NCBI GenBank assembly: GCA_022432975.1
Contig: CM039510.1
Coordinates: 13,775,381-13,839,380, forward strand
DNA length: 64,000 nucleotides
Origin: Begonia masoniana
Lineage: Eukaryota > Streptophyta > Magnoliopsida > Cucurbitales > Begoniaceae
Direction: 5' to 3'
Positions 44,271 through 55,079 of this stretch are shown one piece after another. Under the pieces are notes generated by a model. It had not been told where the DNA came from, ran no database searches, and saw nothing but the letters and a program-made list of their open reading frames with translations. The stretch's first letter is position 1; the number at the start of each line of letters is the position of its first letter. The position numbers and the translations under genes were made by a program.

Positions 44271-45117
44271 GGGTAATTATCGATTTTAATCATATACTAT
44301 ACATTTTATTTCAGTTATTCTCCTGTACTAAAAAAATCGACAAATCAAACCATGTACTTTCATTCTGTTGTCCGTTTTGACATTCCATCAATAATTGCGT
44401 TAAACTATCATTTAAAAAATTACCAAAAGATATTAGATTAAGTTGATATTTTTACCACATGTTCACTACTTAATGAGAAGATAATCTAAAAATTGTCATG
44501 ATTTTTTAACACATGTATGATTTATTGTAATTTTATTTTAGTATTTTATAAACATATTATAATAAATTATACAAGTTTTAAAAAATCACGAAATATTTTC
44601 TATTATCTATCCATGATATGGTGAATATATGAAACAATTTTCAAATAAATTCAATATCTTTTGGTATTTTTTAAAATTAATCTCAGTTTCTTCTTTACTT
44701 TATAAATTAATTTTTACAAAAATAACAAATGATATTGGATTTATTTGAAAAATTTTTCATATATTCACCATATCATGAGTAGATAATAAAAAATATTTGT
44801 GATTTTCTAAAACTTGTATAATTTATTATAATACTTTTTATAAATTACTAAAATAAAATTACAATAAATCGTACATGTGTTAAAAAATCACAAAATTTTC
44901 AGATTGTCTTCTCATTAAGTAGTAAACATGTGGTAAAAATTTTAAGTAAATCCAACATCATTTGGTAATTTTTCAAATGAGGGTTTAACGAAATTATTGA
45001 TGGAATGTCAAAATTAATAACAGAATCAAAGTACAGAGTTTGCTTTGCTTGTTTTTTTAGTACATGAGACTAACTGAAATAAAGTGCATAGTACAATGTT
45101 AAAATTGATAATTATCC
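44271..45117. mobile_element. Mutator-type MITE, intact (847 bp)
   Basis: The element starts GGGTAATTATCGAT and ends with its inverted counterpart. A perfect 9-bp duplication TATATTTAA flanks it (44262-44270 and 45118-45126). Almost the entire length is one imperfect palindrome: the outer arms of about 320 bp and also the central 200 bp (44590-44800) are self-complementary. It belongs to the same family as 13550-16480. It has no coding capacity. Confidence 0.93.
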
Positions 45118-45784
45118 TATATTTAAAGAGTGATCTTACAGACTTAGCAAATTTCCGTTCATTGTGGAAGTCCTTTCCTTCAAAGCTGAAGCATGTTTGT
45201 AGGGAAAAATGCAACATTAAGATTGTGGGGTTCCTATCAAGGGCGATGAACAATGTGGAACTCTTATATTTTTCCTTTGGAGAGTTCCTAGTTGAAAAGT
45301 GGGAGACCGAGTTAGTCTAAAACTGAAAGAGATCAACGTTTGCGGAGTTTGAGCCCAAAAGATATACACTTGCGGACTTCCTCTACAAAACTATGGTTTT
45401 GAATGTAGAATCCCGCACTCTAAATAATAAGAAAAAATATTAGCATTTGTGGAGTCTCGGATTCGAGAGGCATCTTGCACGGAAGACTGTGACTAGATAA
45501 AAATCTCATTTTTATGCACACGGAGTTCCGAGTTATAAACCAGAATACCACGGCGGATGAATTTTGGGAGGAAGTAGAAGTCCTCATTCCCTTTTGCTAT
45601 GCCTAACAAATCTATTGTGGAGGATCAATACGTACATGCGGAGTTCCGCTCATCAAGAAGTTTGGAGAAATCTATAAATAAAAGCACACTTCAAATTGCA
45701 AACACATCCAACTCGAGAATCTTACACGAAGTGCTGCTAAATTTTCACGAGAAGTTTATTCTCTCCTACTTAGTAACTGTAAGA
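45118..45784. other. Unassigned repeat-like sequence
   Basis: There are several phrases of the type GCGGAGTTCCG or GCGGACTTCC (for example near 45385 and 45638), which suggests LTR sequence. No ends and no coding region were recognised. Confidence 0.4.
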
Positions 45785-45915
45785 CTGAAAATAACACCAG
45801 AGGGGGGCAGGTGAATTGAGTTATTAAAACTTTTTCGTGATTAACTATCAAATTTATGCAAGTTCAATTATAATGGTTTTCTTAAAATATATGATCAATT
45901 TATCTAAATGCTAAC
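45785..45915 (-). repeat. Fragment of the copia LTR family found at 17936-19891
   Basis: About 130 bases align with 17940-18070, sharing GGTGAATT, GTTATTAAAA, TTTTCG, AGCTATCAAATTT-like and ATCTAAATGCTAA segments with scattered changes. It is the LTR end only. Confidence 0.65.
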
Positions 45916-46800
45916 TTATGGAGGAATTTTACACCAACGTTAGGGAGAGCATTGATGACACAATACAATTATGGTACAAGGGAAACAAATACCATTTGAC
46001 AACCACACCATCAACAAATTTTTTGACCCGCCAGACTTTGTTCAAGATTAATATTCGGTGTAATCTATGTCCCCCACAATATTGATGAAATCATATGAGA
46101 ATTTTTGTTGGCCTAGCACTAAGTGGAAGATGTCACATGGACAATGCATCCACTTTCCCTCGAACTTACTATACACAGCTCCAACATTATGGCACCTATT
46201 CATCGTTTTCTACCTGATGCTTATCTGTCACATGAGTGATGTCACCAAGGATCGATCCATATTATTATTGGTATTGCACAAAGAAATGACTATTGATGTA
46301 GGGAGGGTTATTCACAACGGAGTTGTTCATTGTGCTGAGATGGAAAATGTCGAGTTATACTTCCCAACTGTGATCACATAGTTATGCAACCTAGTTAATA
46401 TTCATTAGATCTAGATGACAATTCCTTTAAATCTATTCAGCCCATCGGTGATTAGCATCCTACAACAAGACGGCCACAAGGACAGTCGTCAAGAGGTAGC
46501 CCACTGATCTCCACCACAGCCACTTTTCTTACCGCCTCCGATCGACAGAAAGCTACTTGTTATGCATGCTCATGTTGAGCATCTTGAGAAACAACAATAG
46601 TGGCTTACGTAGGATCTCTCCGACATTCGAGCTTGGGCCACCCAACACAACGGAATCGACAAAGCGCGGACACACACCTCCATTGATATGCTTGTGTGAG
46701 GCATTGCCTCCAAGATGGGTTTAGACACAACTTTCCATTAATGCCCCTTTGTTCACCTCTATATTACTTTCCATCTTCTTCGAGAGCACCTGAAATCAAT
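45916..46800 (+). pseudogene. Athila/Tat-type retrotransposon protein remnant
   Basis: The segment 46150-46380 encodes LLYTAPTLWHLFIVFYL and VTKDRSILLLVLHKEMTIDVG, which I recognise as the 'putative plant transposon protein' region of Athila-like gypsy elements. Downstream (46530-46690) the frame pieces LEKQQQWL and a hydrophilic tail follow, with several stops. From about 46880 the sequence becomes AT-rich with a TTTGGGGGTGGCTA phrase, typical of the long non-coding part of these elements. Confidence 0.6.
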
Positions 46801-47529
46801 GCTTATAGGGATAATTTTAAGGATAACTCCGATGAGTAAGGTTTGTGCATTTTGGTAAGTTGCTCTTCTTGATCTTTAATCTGTTGTTTTTAACTATCGA
46901 GAGTGATATTTATTTTAAGTTTGGGGGTGGCTATATTAAAATTTTGTTTTAGTGTGGATATCTAGTATGATTTTGTTACATTCTTTGCATTTTGATATAT
47001 TATGAACTGTGTTATTCATGGTTGTTTCTGTATCTACTTAGTTTGTAGTTTTTAGGGTAATTTTTGTTTTTTGAGCATTTTTGATTTGTGGTTAATAACT
47101 TGTGCATATAAAAAAACATGTCTTAAAGATGTTTAGTACTAATAAAGTCTTTATGTATCAAATCTTGTAGAAAGAACTGAATTTTAGAATTGTTTGGTTG
47201 ATGAATCACATGAGCAAGTAGGATTTCTTCACTCAGTTTGTACGAATTTTAAATTTATTGTACATACAAAGTACGAAAATGATAAAATAATGATCAAGTT
47301 GTGATGTGATTTATGTTTTAATTTCACTCGACTATATCATGTTGTGTTATGAGCTGAATTTGCTAAATTGTGAATATCATAGAATTTATACTGATTCTTG
47401 TTTCTCTAGCCTTGTGTATTTGTTAAAAAAAAACCTATGGTTTTATAATTCCTCGGTACACTTTCAAATTTTGAGCGAGGTTTTGGATACATAATGAGTA
47501 GAAGACTCTTAAATAAATGGGTAACATTG
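46801..47529 (+). other. Non-coding part of the Athila-like remnant
   Basis: AT-rich sequence without genes. It resumes after the inserted LTR at 54336. Confidence 0.5.
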
Positions 47530-48189
47530 TGTAACACCCGAGAATTTTCTATAATGCGTGACGATTAGAGGGTTAATGGTTAAGAATGAAAGGTTAGAAA
47601 CAATGCAAAGTGAGAATGGAAAGGAAGAATGTAAGTTTGACAAGTCAAAAAGAAAAGGGGTTTGAAAAGTCAAAAGCATGAACCAATAAAATTTCAAGAA
47701 ATGTGTGAATAAAAGGAGGCTTTTATTGGGTGATGCACGTTGACATTCAAAGGAAGGGGGGGTTGGGGGGGGGGGGGGGGGTTTGATTGCAATTTTAAAC
47801 AAAATGGTGGAAAGAAATAAAAAGTAAAAAGATTTTTTATAAATAAGAGAAAAGTGAAGGAAAGAAATGTTAAAAAAAGCCTTCCTCTTCCCTTGCCTCC
47901 ACGATTTTTCATTGGCAGCCATTGAAGCCCCATTTTCTTCATTTCATCAAAGAGAATTCAAGAGATTTAAGGTTAGTTTTGTTGGGGTTTTAGTTATATA
48001 CCTTTTAGAGTTAGTTTTTAGTAGTTTTAGTGTGATTTAAGTGAATTTTGTAACGACCCTAGAAGGATCGTCACACATTCCGTATCTTTCTTAATCATTT
48101 AATTCTTATTACTCACACTTTATTCATTATTGGTAATATATTTTTTTTTTAAACATAACTTAGCTCAAGATGTCATGTGCGATTCACTA

Positions 48190-50364
48190 GGTATCGCTCA
48201 GCAAAGAAATACATTACACATCTGCCGGCGGGCAGTGCAATGTGTATCAGCTGAAGAGAAACTTAAACCCTTAGACTGCATATACCGATAGAGAAATAAA
48301 CTACATCTACCGGTCATTAGACGACAAAATTATACTTACATCTTCTGATGGCTTAAACACCCTACATCTGTCGGTCGCTGGACGATGAAATAACACTTAC
48401 ATCATCTGGTAAGTTAAATACACTCTACATCTGCCAGTCATTGGACGATGAAATAACACTTACATCATCTGGTAACTTAAATACACTTCATCTGCCAATC
48501 ACTAGACGACAAAATAGCACTTTCATCATCCGACAGCTTAAACCCTCTACATCTGCCGATCACTAGATGACAAATTAGCACTTTCATCATCCGATAGCTT
48601 AAACCCTCTACATCTGCCGATCACTAGACGATAAAATAGGACTTTCATCATCCGATAGCTTAGACACTCTACATCTGCCAGTCACTGAACGATGAAATAA
48701 CACTTACATCATCCGGTAACCTAAATACACTTCATCTGCCGATTACTAGACGACAAAATAGCACCTCATCATCTGATAGCTTAAACCCTCTACATCTGCC
48801 GATCACTAGACGACAAAATAGCACTTTCATCATCCGATAGCTTAAACCCTCTACATCTGCCGATCACTAGACGACAAAATAGCACTTTCATCATCCGATA
48901 GCTTAAACCCTCTACATCTGCCGATCACTAGACGACAAAATAGCACTTTCATCATCCGATAGCTTAAACCCTCTACATCTGCCGATCACTAGACGACAAA
49001 ATAGCACTTTCATCATCCGATAGCTTAAACCCTCTACATCTGCCGATCACTAGACGACAAAATAGCACTTTCATCATCCGATAGCTTAAACCCTCTACAT
49101 CTGCCGATCACTAGACGACAAAATAGCACTTTCATCATCCGATAGCTTAAACCCTCTACATCTGCCGATCACTAGACGACAAAATAGCACTTTCATCATC
49201 CGATAGCTTAAACCCTCTACATCTGCCGATCACTAGACGACAAAATAGCACTTTCATCATCCGATAGCTTAAACCCTCTACATCTGCCGATCACTAGACG
49301 ACAAAATAGCACTTTCATCATCCGATAGCTTAAACCCTCTACATCTGCCGATCACTAGACGACAAAATAGCACTTTCATCATCCGATAGCTTAAACCCTC
49401 TACATCTGCCGATCACTAGACGACAAAATAGCACTTTCATCATCCGATAGCTTAAACCCTCTACATCTGCCGATCACTAGACGACAAAATAGCACTTTCA
49501 TCATCCGATAGCTTAAACCCTCTACATCTGCCGATCACTAGACGACAAAATAGCACTTTCATCATCCGATAGCTTAAACCCTCTACATCTGCCGATCACT
49601 AGACGACAAAATAGCACTTTCATCATCCGATAGCTTAAACCCTCTACATCTGCCGATCACTAGACGACAAAATAGCACTTTCATCATCCGATAGCTTAAA
49701 CCCTCTACATCTGCCGATCACTAGACGACAAAATAGCACTTTCATCATCCGATAGCTTAAACCCTCTACATCTGCCGATCACTAGACGACAAAATAGCAC
49801 TTTCATCATCCGATAGCTTAAACCCTCTACATCTGCCGATCACTAGACGACAAAATAGCACTTTCATCATCCGATAGCTTAAACCCTCTACATCTGCCGA
49901 TCACTAGACGACAAAATAGCACTTTCATCATCCGATAGCTTAAACCCTCTACATCTGCCGATCACTAGACGACAAAATAGCACTTTCATCATCCGATAGC
50001 TTAAACCCTCTACATCTGCCGATCACTAGACGACAAAATAGCACTTTCATCATCCGATAGCTTAAACCCTCTACATCTGCCGATCACTAGACGACAAAAT
50101 AGCACTTTCATCATCCGATAGCTTAAACCCTCTACATCTGCCGATCACTAGACGACAAAATAGCACTTTCATCATCCGATAGCTTAAACCCTCTACATCT
50201 GCCGATCACTAGACGACAAAATAGCACCTCATCATCTGATAGCTTAAACTCTCTACATCTGCCGGTCACTGAACGATGAAATAACACTTATATCATCCGG
50301 TAACCTAAATACACTTCATTTGCCGATCACTAGACGACAAAATAGCACTTTCATCATCCGATAG
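48190..50364. repeat. 61-bp tandem array, block 1
   Basis: Units have the core CATCTGCCGATCACTAGACG then CACTTTCATCATCCGATAGC. Units from 48190 to 48780 are diverged; from about 48784 to 50228 about 24 units are practically identical; the last two or three units to 50364 are diverged variants that repeat the variant order seen at 48655-48780. Confidence 0.95.
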
Positions 50365-50675
50365 GCATAACCTTCACTGATTTCAACTTCAATGGCATAA
50401 CATTCATACTAATGAAAATCAGTAACTCACCCAGAATTCATATAGCGGAAGACTTCAGCAAACAGACCATTCAATACTCCTAAAAATTATTTCCAGATTC
50501 AGTGGTCAACAGACAACTTCGAAAGAAGACTCAATATTATAAAATAGACTCATCCTACTCAAACTATCATATTCATTATCGTAACTAAAATCATAAAAAC
50601 ATTAACCAGGGGTCTCATTTGCTATCCAGCCACAGAAATTGCACCCTGATCACCTTCCAGCAACCAAGCTCAGAC
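50365..50675. other. Unique spacer between the two 61-bp arrays
   Basis: Ordinary LTR sequence of about 310 bp without repeats. It contains the phrase ACTAATGAAAATCAGT (50408-50423), a weaker version of the stem-loop described for other LTRs. Confidence 0.7.
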
Positions 50676-51683
50676 ATCAAAATAGCACTTTCATCATCCG
50701 ATAGCTTAAACCCTCTACATCTGCCGATCACTAGACGACAAAATAGCACTTTCATCATCCGATAGCTTAAACCCTCTACATCTGCCGATCACTAGACGAC
50801 AAAATAGCACTTTCATCATCCGATAGCTTAAACCCTCTACATCTGCCGATCACTAGACGACAAAATAGCACTTTCATCATCCGATAGCTTAAACCCTCTA
50901 CATCTGCCGATCACTAGACGACAAAATAGCACTTTCATCATCCGATAGCTTAAACCCTCTACATCTGCCGATCACTAGACGACAAAATAGCACTTTCATC
51001 ATCCGATAGCTTAAACCCTCTACATCTGCCGATCACTAGACGACAAAATAGCACTTTCATCATCCGATAGCTTAAACCCTCTACATCTGCCGATCACTAG
51101 ACGACAAAATAGCACTTTCATCATCCGATAGCTTAAACCCTCTACATCTGCCGATCACTAGACGACAAAATAGCACTTTCATCATCCGATAGCTTAAACC
51201 CTCTACATCTGCCGATCACTAGACGACAAAATAGCACTTTCATCATCCGATAGCTTAAACCCTCTACATCTGCCGATCACTAGACGACAAAATAGCACTT
51301 TCATCATCCGATAGCTTAAACCCTCTACATCTGCCGATCACTAGACGACAAAATAGCACTTTCATCATCCGATAGCTTAAACCCTCTACATCTGCCGATC
51401 ACTAGACGACAAAATAGCACTTTCATCATCCGATAGCTTAAACCCTCTACATCTGCCGATCACTAGACGACAAAATAGCACTTTCATCATCCGATAGCTT
51501 AAACCCTCTACATCTGCCGATCACTAGACGACAAAATAGCACTTTCATCATCCGATAGCTTAAACCCTCTACATCTGCCGATCACTAGACGACAAAATAG
51601 CACTTTCATCATCCGATAGCTTAAACCCTCTACATCTGCCGATCACTAGACGACAAAATAGCACTTTCATCATCCGATAGGTT
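50676..51683. repeat. 61-bp tandem array, block 2
   Basis: About 16.5 units, each the same as the homogeneous units of block 1, without diverged units at either end. Confidence 0.95.
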
Positions 51684-52982
51684 GGTTGTTTAATGTCCAA
51701 AATCGATTCGGAATGACATTACCACTTTCAGAATTTTAAAATATCCTTACTAATACTCGGCCATTGACGAACCCAGAACCTCAACACATAGCTGAAAACA
51801 GAGCTTAACGACTAAAAGATAGCTACATTGCCAAACTCGTACCTCGAGCACAAAGTAGCCGAGAAGCAGCAAGGAAACCGATCGTCGAAGGAGGGATTTC
51901 CAGCTGATAGAGAGCGAGAGCACTGGAGAGAAAGTCGCCGAGAGTAAGAGATGGCGGCTACAGTGGTTTAAATGAGGTTTGAATCCTTTCCATTTTCTTT
52001 AAATACTGGTCTCAATCCTCCATTATTACAACTTTGCCACACAACCTAGTTTAAATCCACATGTAATTAATTAAGCTTGGCACAAAACTCTAAACCGTGA
52101 AGATTGAATTTTCATGACCGTTAATACAGTTAGGAAGTCACCTGGTTGAAGTTGTCGGGTGTTACAAATTTGGTGAGGGTTTGAAAACCCTAGATAGAAG
52201 AGTCCGAAAATTTTGTTCTCCTTGAGGGTTTTCTTCCTCTTTTGATCAATGAATCCTTAAATATGTTAGTTTAGGTTAAGTGAGTGGTTAGATTGAAGAT
52301 TGGAGAAGTGTTACATAAAAATCGGTTTAGGAACATTTGGTGGCCGATTCTGTCTTTGGCATTTTCGGTTTGGCTAAGTGAAGTGTTTGGTTAATTTGAG
52401 TGTTTCAATGGATAGTAGACGTGTAGAGGTTTCCGAGTTGGGGTGGCACGTCGAAATCCGTTGAAAAACGAGAAAGTTATGACCGTTTGAAGTTGGACGG
52501 TCAAATTTGGGTAAAAATCGAGTTTAAGTGTTTTAAGTGTGAGATTGTTTTAAGTGTTGGTTAGGTATAGGTTTTAGAATTTCTTAGATTGTATTGGTGA
52601 CTTACCAAGTTGAGTTTTGTTATTTTAGGTCGTCGAACGAGTGAATTGACTGATAGAAGTGGACAATTAAAATTCGAGCAACCAGGTAAGTAGTGGATGT
52701 GTGTTTGTTGCCTTCCGGCCTACACCAAAGAACGGTAGGGATTGTTTGTTTGTTTGCTATGTTTTAAATTCGTGTCATGCATCGTGTGTCCTGCATCATT
52801 GTTTTCTAAACTACGAAACCACGTGTTTTGCATCTGTGAGTGGTGAGGATGAAAGATAAGAATTGATATGCAACTTGGTCTCGAGTAGAATAGATTCGTC
52901 GGGCAAGTGGCTCATTGAGCACCCCGCGAGGGATTTTACTCGAGATGCTATGCTAAATTACGTAATGTGTCGTGAGTATGAA

Positions 52983-53114
52983 TGTCTCGACCTGCTCGTG
53001 CTGAAAAGCACACTGGGGATTCTGAATGCCTTGACCTGTTCGTGCTGAAAGGCACACTAGGGATTCTGATTGCCTCGACCTACTCGTGCCGGAAGGCACA
53101 CTGAGGATTCTACG
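52983..53114. repeat. 44-bp tandem repeat, three units, in LTR
   Basis: Units start at 52983, 53027 and 53071, each with CTCGACCTRCTCGTG or similar, AAAGGCACACT and GGATTCT. They lie just upstream of the stem-loop module. Confidence 0.85.
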
Positions 53115-53357
53115 ATCGAAGAAGGAGGAGATTCGGTTAGCCGTCCCGGACTGTGTTAGGACATGTGCCTTCGGTCTTGCTCCGTGGATCAAGGTGTGGC
53201 CGTCCTGGACTGTGTGGGGGCGTGTGCCTACTTGATTCACCTGAAAGTAAAAGATAAATGCAACTGAAATAAAAAGAAACAACAGAGTGTATAGAAACTG
53301 CATGTTAGGGTTGAGTTGAGCATGTAATGTGTTATTGTGCATTATTTCCCTACTTGC

Positions 53358-53372
53358 TAAGCGTTAGGCTTA
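53358..53372 (+). other. Conserved LTR stem-loop (TAAGC/GCTTA form)
   Basis: TAAGC-GTTAG-GCTTA is a perfect 5-bp stem. Relative to TGAGC/GCTCA it has a paired change G-C to A-T. The loop GTTAG is the same as at 8081-8095. GGTGTAGGTGA follows within 40 bp. Confidence 0.55.
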
Positions 53373-53934
53373 TTTTTGTGTTCTATGGTGTAGGTGACGA
53401 GTTCTTTACAGGTGAGGTAGATGAGACAGCCGAGGATTAGGCCGCAGTCGGAGGAGTACAGAGTCCGCTGGTGCAGGCTATTGTCGGGGCGTCTGGACCA
53501 TTGTCTTCCTCGGGTAGTGTGGGAGGTGAATGTTTTGGTGTCAATAGTTTTGTTGGTAAATGTTTGTTTGAGAAAAGTAGGAAAATGAAAGGTATTGGTA
53601 CGTTGAAATTGTAGATATTTTCGTAATTATTTTGGAGAATTGGGAGTCGGTTGTAGGGTGGATATTGGTTGCATGTATTTGGGATTTTAAACTAGTTTGA
53701 ATTCCGGTTTTGATTTCAGGTTTCGGTTTATAGAATTTTAGGCCTTATGCCGCTCGTTTTACTTTTAAAACAAACGACGTCGGGTTTACTTTCTCTATTT
53801 TTTTATTAACCGTGTTAAGTCGGTTTTTCAAGATTTTTATGGGACATGAAGGTTAGGGTGTCGGGATTGTGTGGTAAAAATTTTAGAATTTTTGGAGGTG
53901 TATGACTTGAAAAAAATGGAGGAAAAGTGGTGAA

Positions 53935-54095
53935 GGTCGGGCTGGGCGCGCAGGTGGGGCGCTGGTGCGCGCGCGGGGCGCGCAAAGCGCGCCGCAGGGG
54001 CGATCGTTCGCTGCTCAGCGGCGAATGTTCTCTGCTGAGCGCCTCTCGGGTACTGTAGCACCCGAGAGGGTGGCGATCGATCGCCACTTGTAAAA
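53935..54095. repeat. GC-rich palindrome block in LTR
   Basis: It contains GCGCGCAAAGCGCGC, the inverted pair GCTCAGCGG...CTGCTGAGC, an inverted CTCGGGTACTGTAGCACCCGAG and GGCGATCGATCGCC. It corresponds in position to the GATCGATC blocks of the other chromovirus LTRs. Confidence 0.75.
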
Positions 54096-54335
54096 AAAAA
54101 AATTAATAAATTTTTAAATTTTTTAAAAATTTTTCTAATTCCAAATTATTTTACCCCTACATTTTCTAAGGCATTTTAAATGTATTTTTGGATGATTTAC
54201 AATATTTTTTTCGAGGGTTCGAAAAACCCGAAACCGAGTCGATAATTTTACGAAAATTATTTTAAACGCCGTTTTAGACGTAGGATTGGTTAGCAAAGTA
54301 GTGCACCGAGTCTGGGCGGGTTCGGGGGCGTTACA

Positions 54336-55079
54336 TATTGAGTGTAATTCTATTGCAAATTATATTTTTGCTTTTGTTTAATTTAATTTGTAAAAAAATA
54401 AAAATCAATATTGCAATTTGCGTCACATTTTCAACTTTGATGTATGCTTTTGATACTCAATGGGTGTAGTGTAGTGAAGTGAAATGAAAAACGTGTCATT
54501 ATATCAGCGGTATCATTATGCTTAATTATGAAACATAATTAATGGGCTTAATATTCAAAAAGTCTGGTTGAATGTAGAGTTGCCTTGAACACACATGGAG
54601 GTTCACTAGCAAGACAACTTTGATACATGAGGTGAAGGCTAACATGTTTGTAATATTTAGATTTTATTAATAATTGAATTCTATTTTCATTCTTTGAGGC
54701 AAAAACAACTGCTCTATATTTGAGTCTTTTAGTTTGTTTTTTTATTAGTTTTACTTCTCTCTTTTGCCCGAGTAAAAGCAAAATCTCAATTTGGGAGTAT
54801 TTAATAAGTCAGCTTTATATTAATGAATTGAGTAGTTCTAACCATCAATTTTGAGAGTTCGATATTTTACAACGCATTTTTGAGTTGTTTTTGGTATATT
54901 TTCAAAGTAACAAGTTTTATATATTTTTTCAAAGTTAAATTTAAGAGTTAATAGAAAGGGCAAAAGTGTGAATATGAAGAACAACTAGCGTAGTCGCGAT
55001 TGGACAAGCGAACCAGCGCTCAAGAAAACAAAGAATTTGTGTAAAATAGTAGCACTACTACACTCTCATTGTGCATAGC
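54336..55079 (+). other. Downstream part of the Athila-like remnant, no gene
   Basis: AT-rich sequence with runs like AAAAAAATAAAAAT near 54390, as seen before the 3' LTR of Athila/Tat elements. The young copia element begins at 55080. Confidence 0.45.

Larger units (their letters stand above)
48049..52166 (-). mobile_element. Solo LTR (4,118 bp) filled by a 61-bp tandem repeat
   Basis: It starts TGTAACGACCC and ends GGGTGTTACA, with a perfect AATTT duplication on both sides (48044-48048 and 52167-52171). Read on the minus strand it begins TGTAACACCCGAC like chromovirus LTRs, with a pyrimidine-rich leader-like stretch near 51860-51960. About 3.1 kb is the 61-bp repeat. No coding region or PBS is present. 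Confidence 0.85.
47530..54335 (+). mobile_element. Solo LTR of a chromovirus (about 2.68 kb) enlarged by a nested LTR
   Basis: It starts TGTAACACCCGAG and ends GGGGGCGTTACA. The flanks CATTG (47525-47529) and TATTG (54336-54340) form a 5-bp duplication with one change. Subtracting the nested element 48049-52166 and one duplication leaves 2,683 bp. It carries a donor-like AGGTAAGTAG at 52685, a 44-bp repeat at 52983-53114, the stem-loop at 53358-53372 and palindromes at 53940-54090, in the same order as the other chromovirus LTRs. A poly-G run lies at 47756-47780. Confidence 0.82.

Noticed and set aside
23284..47780. Poly-C and poly-G runs (23284, 30936, 47756) as G-quadruplex elements
   Set aside because: Single homopolymer runs inside LTRs, probably slippage; their true length is uncertain in sequencing.
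48190..51683. Regular array that could be mistaken for a CRISPR
   Set aside because: There are no unique spacers; the whole 61-bp unit repeats, and the setting is a plant LTR.
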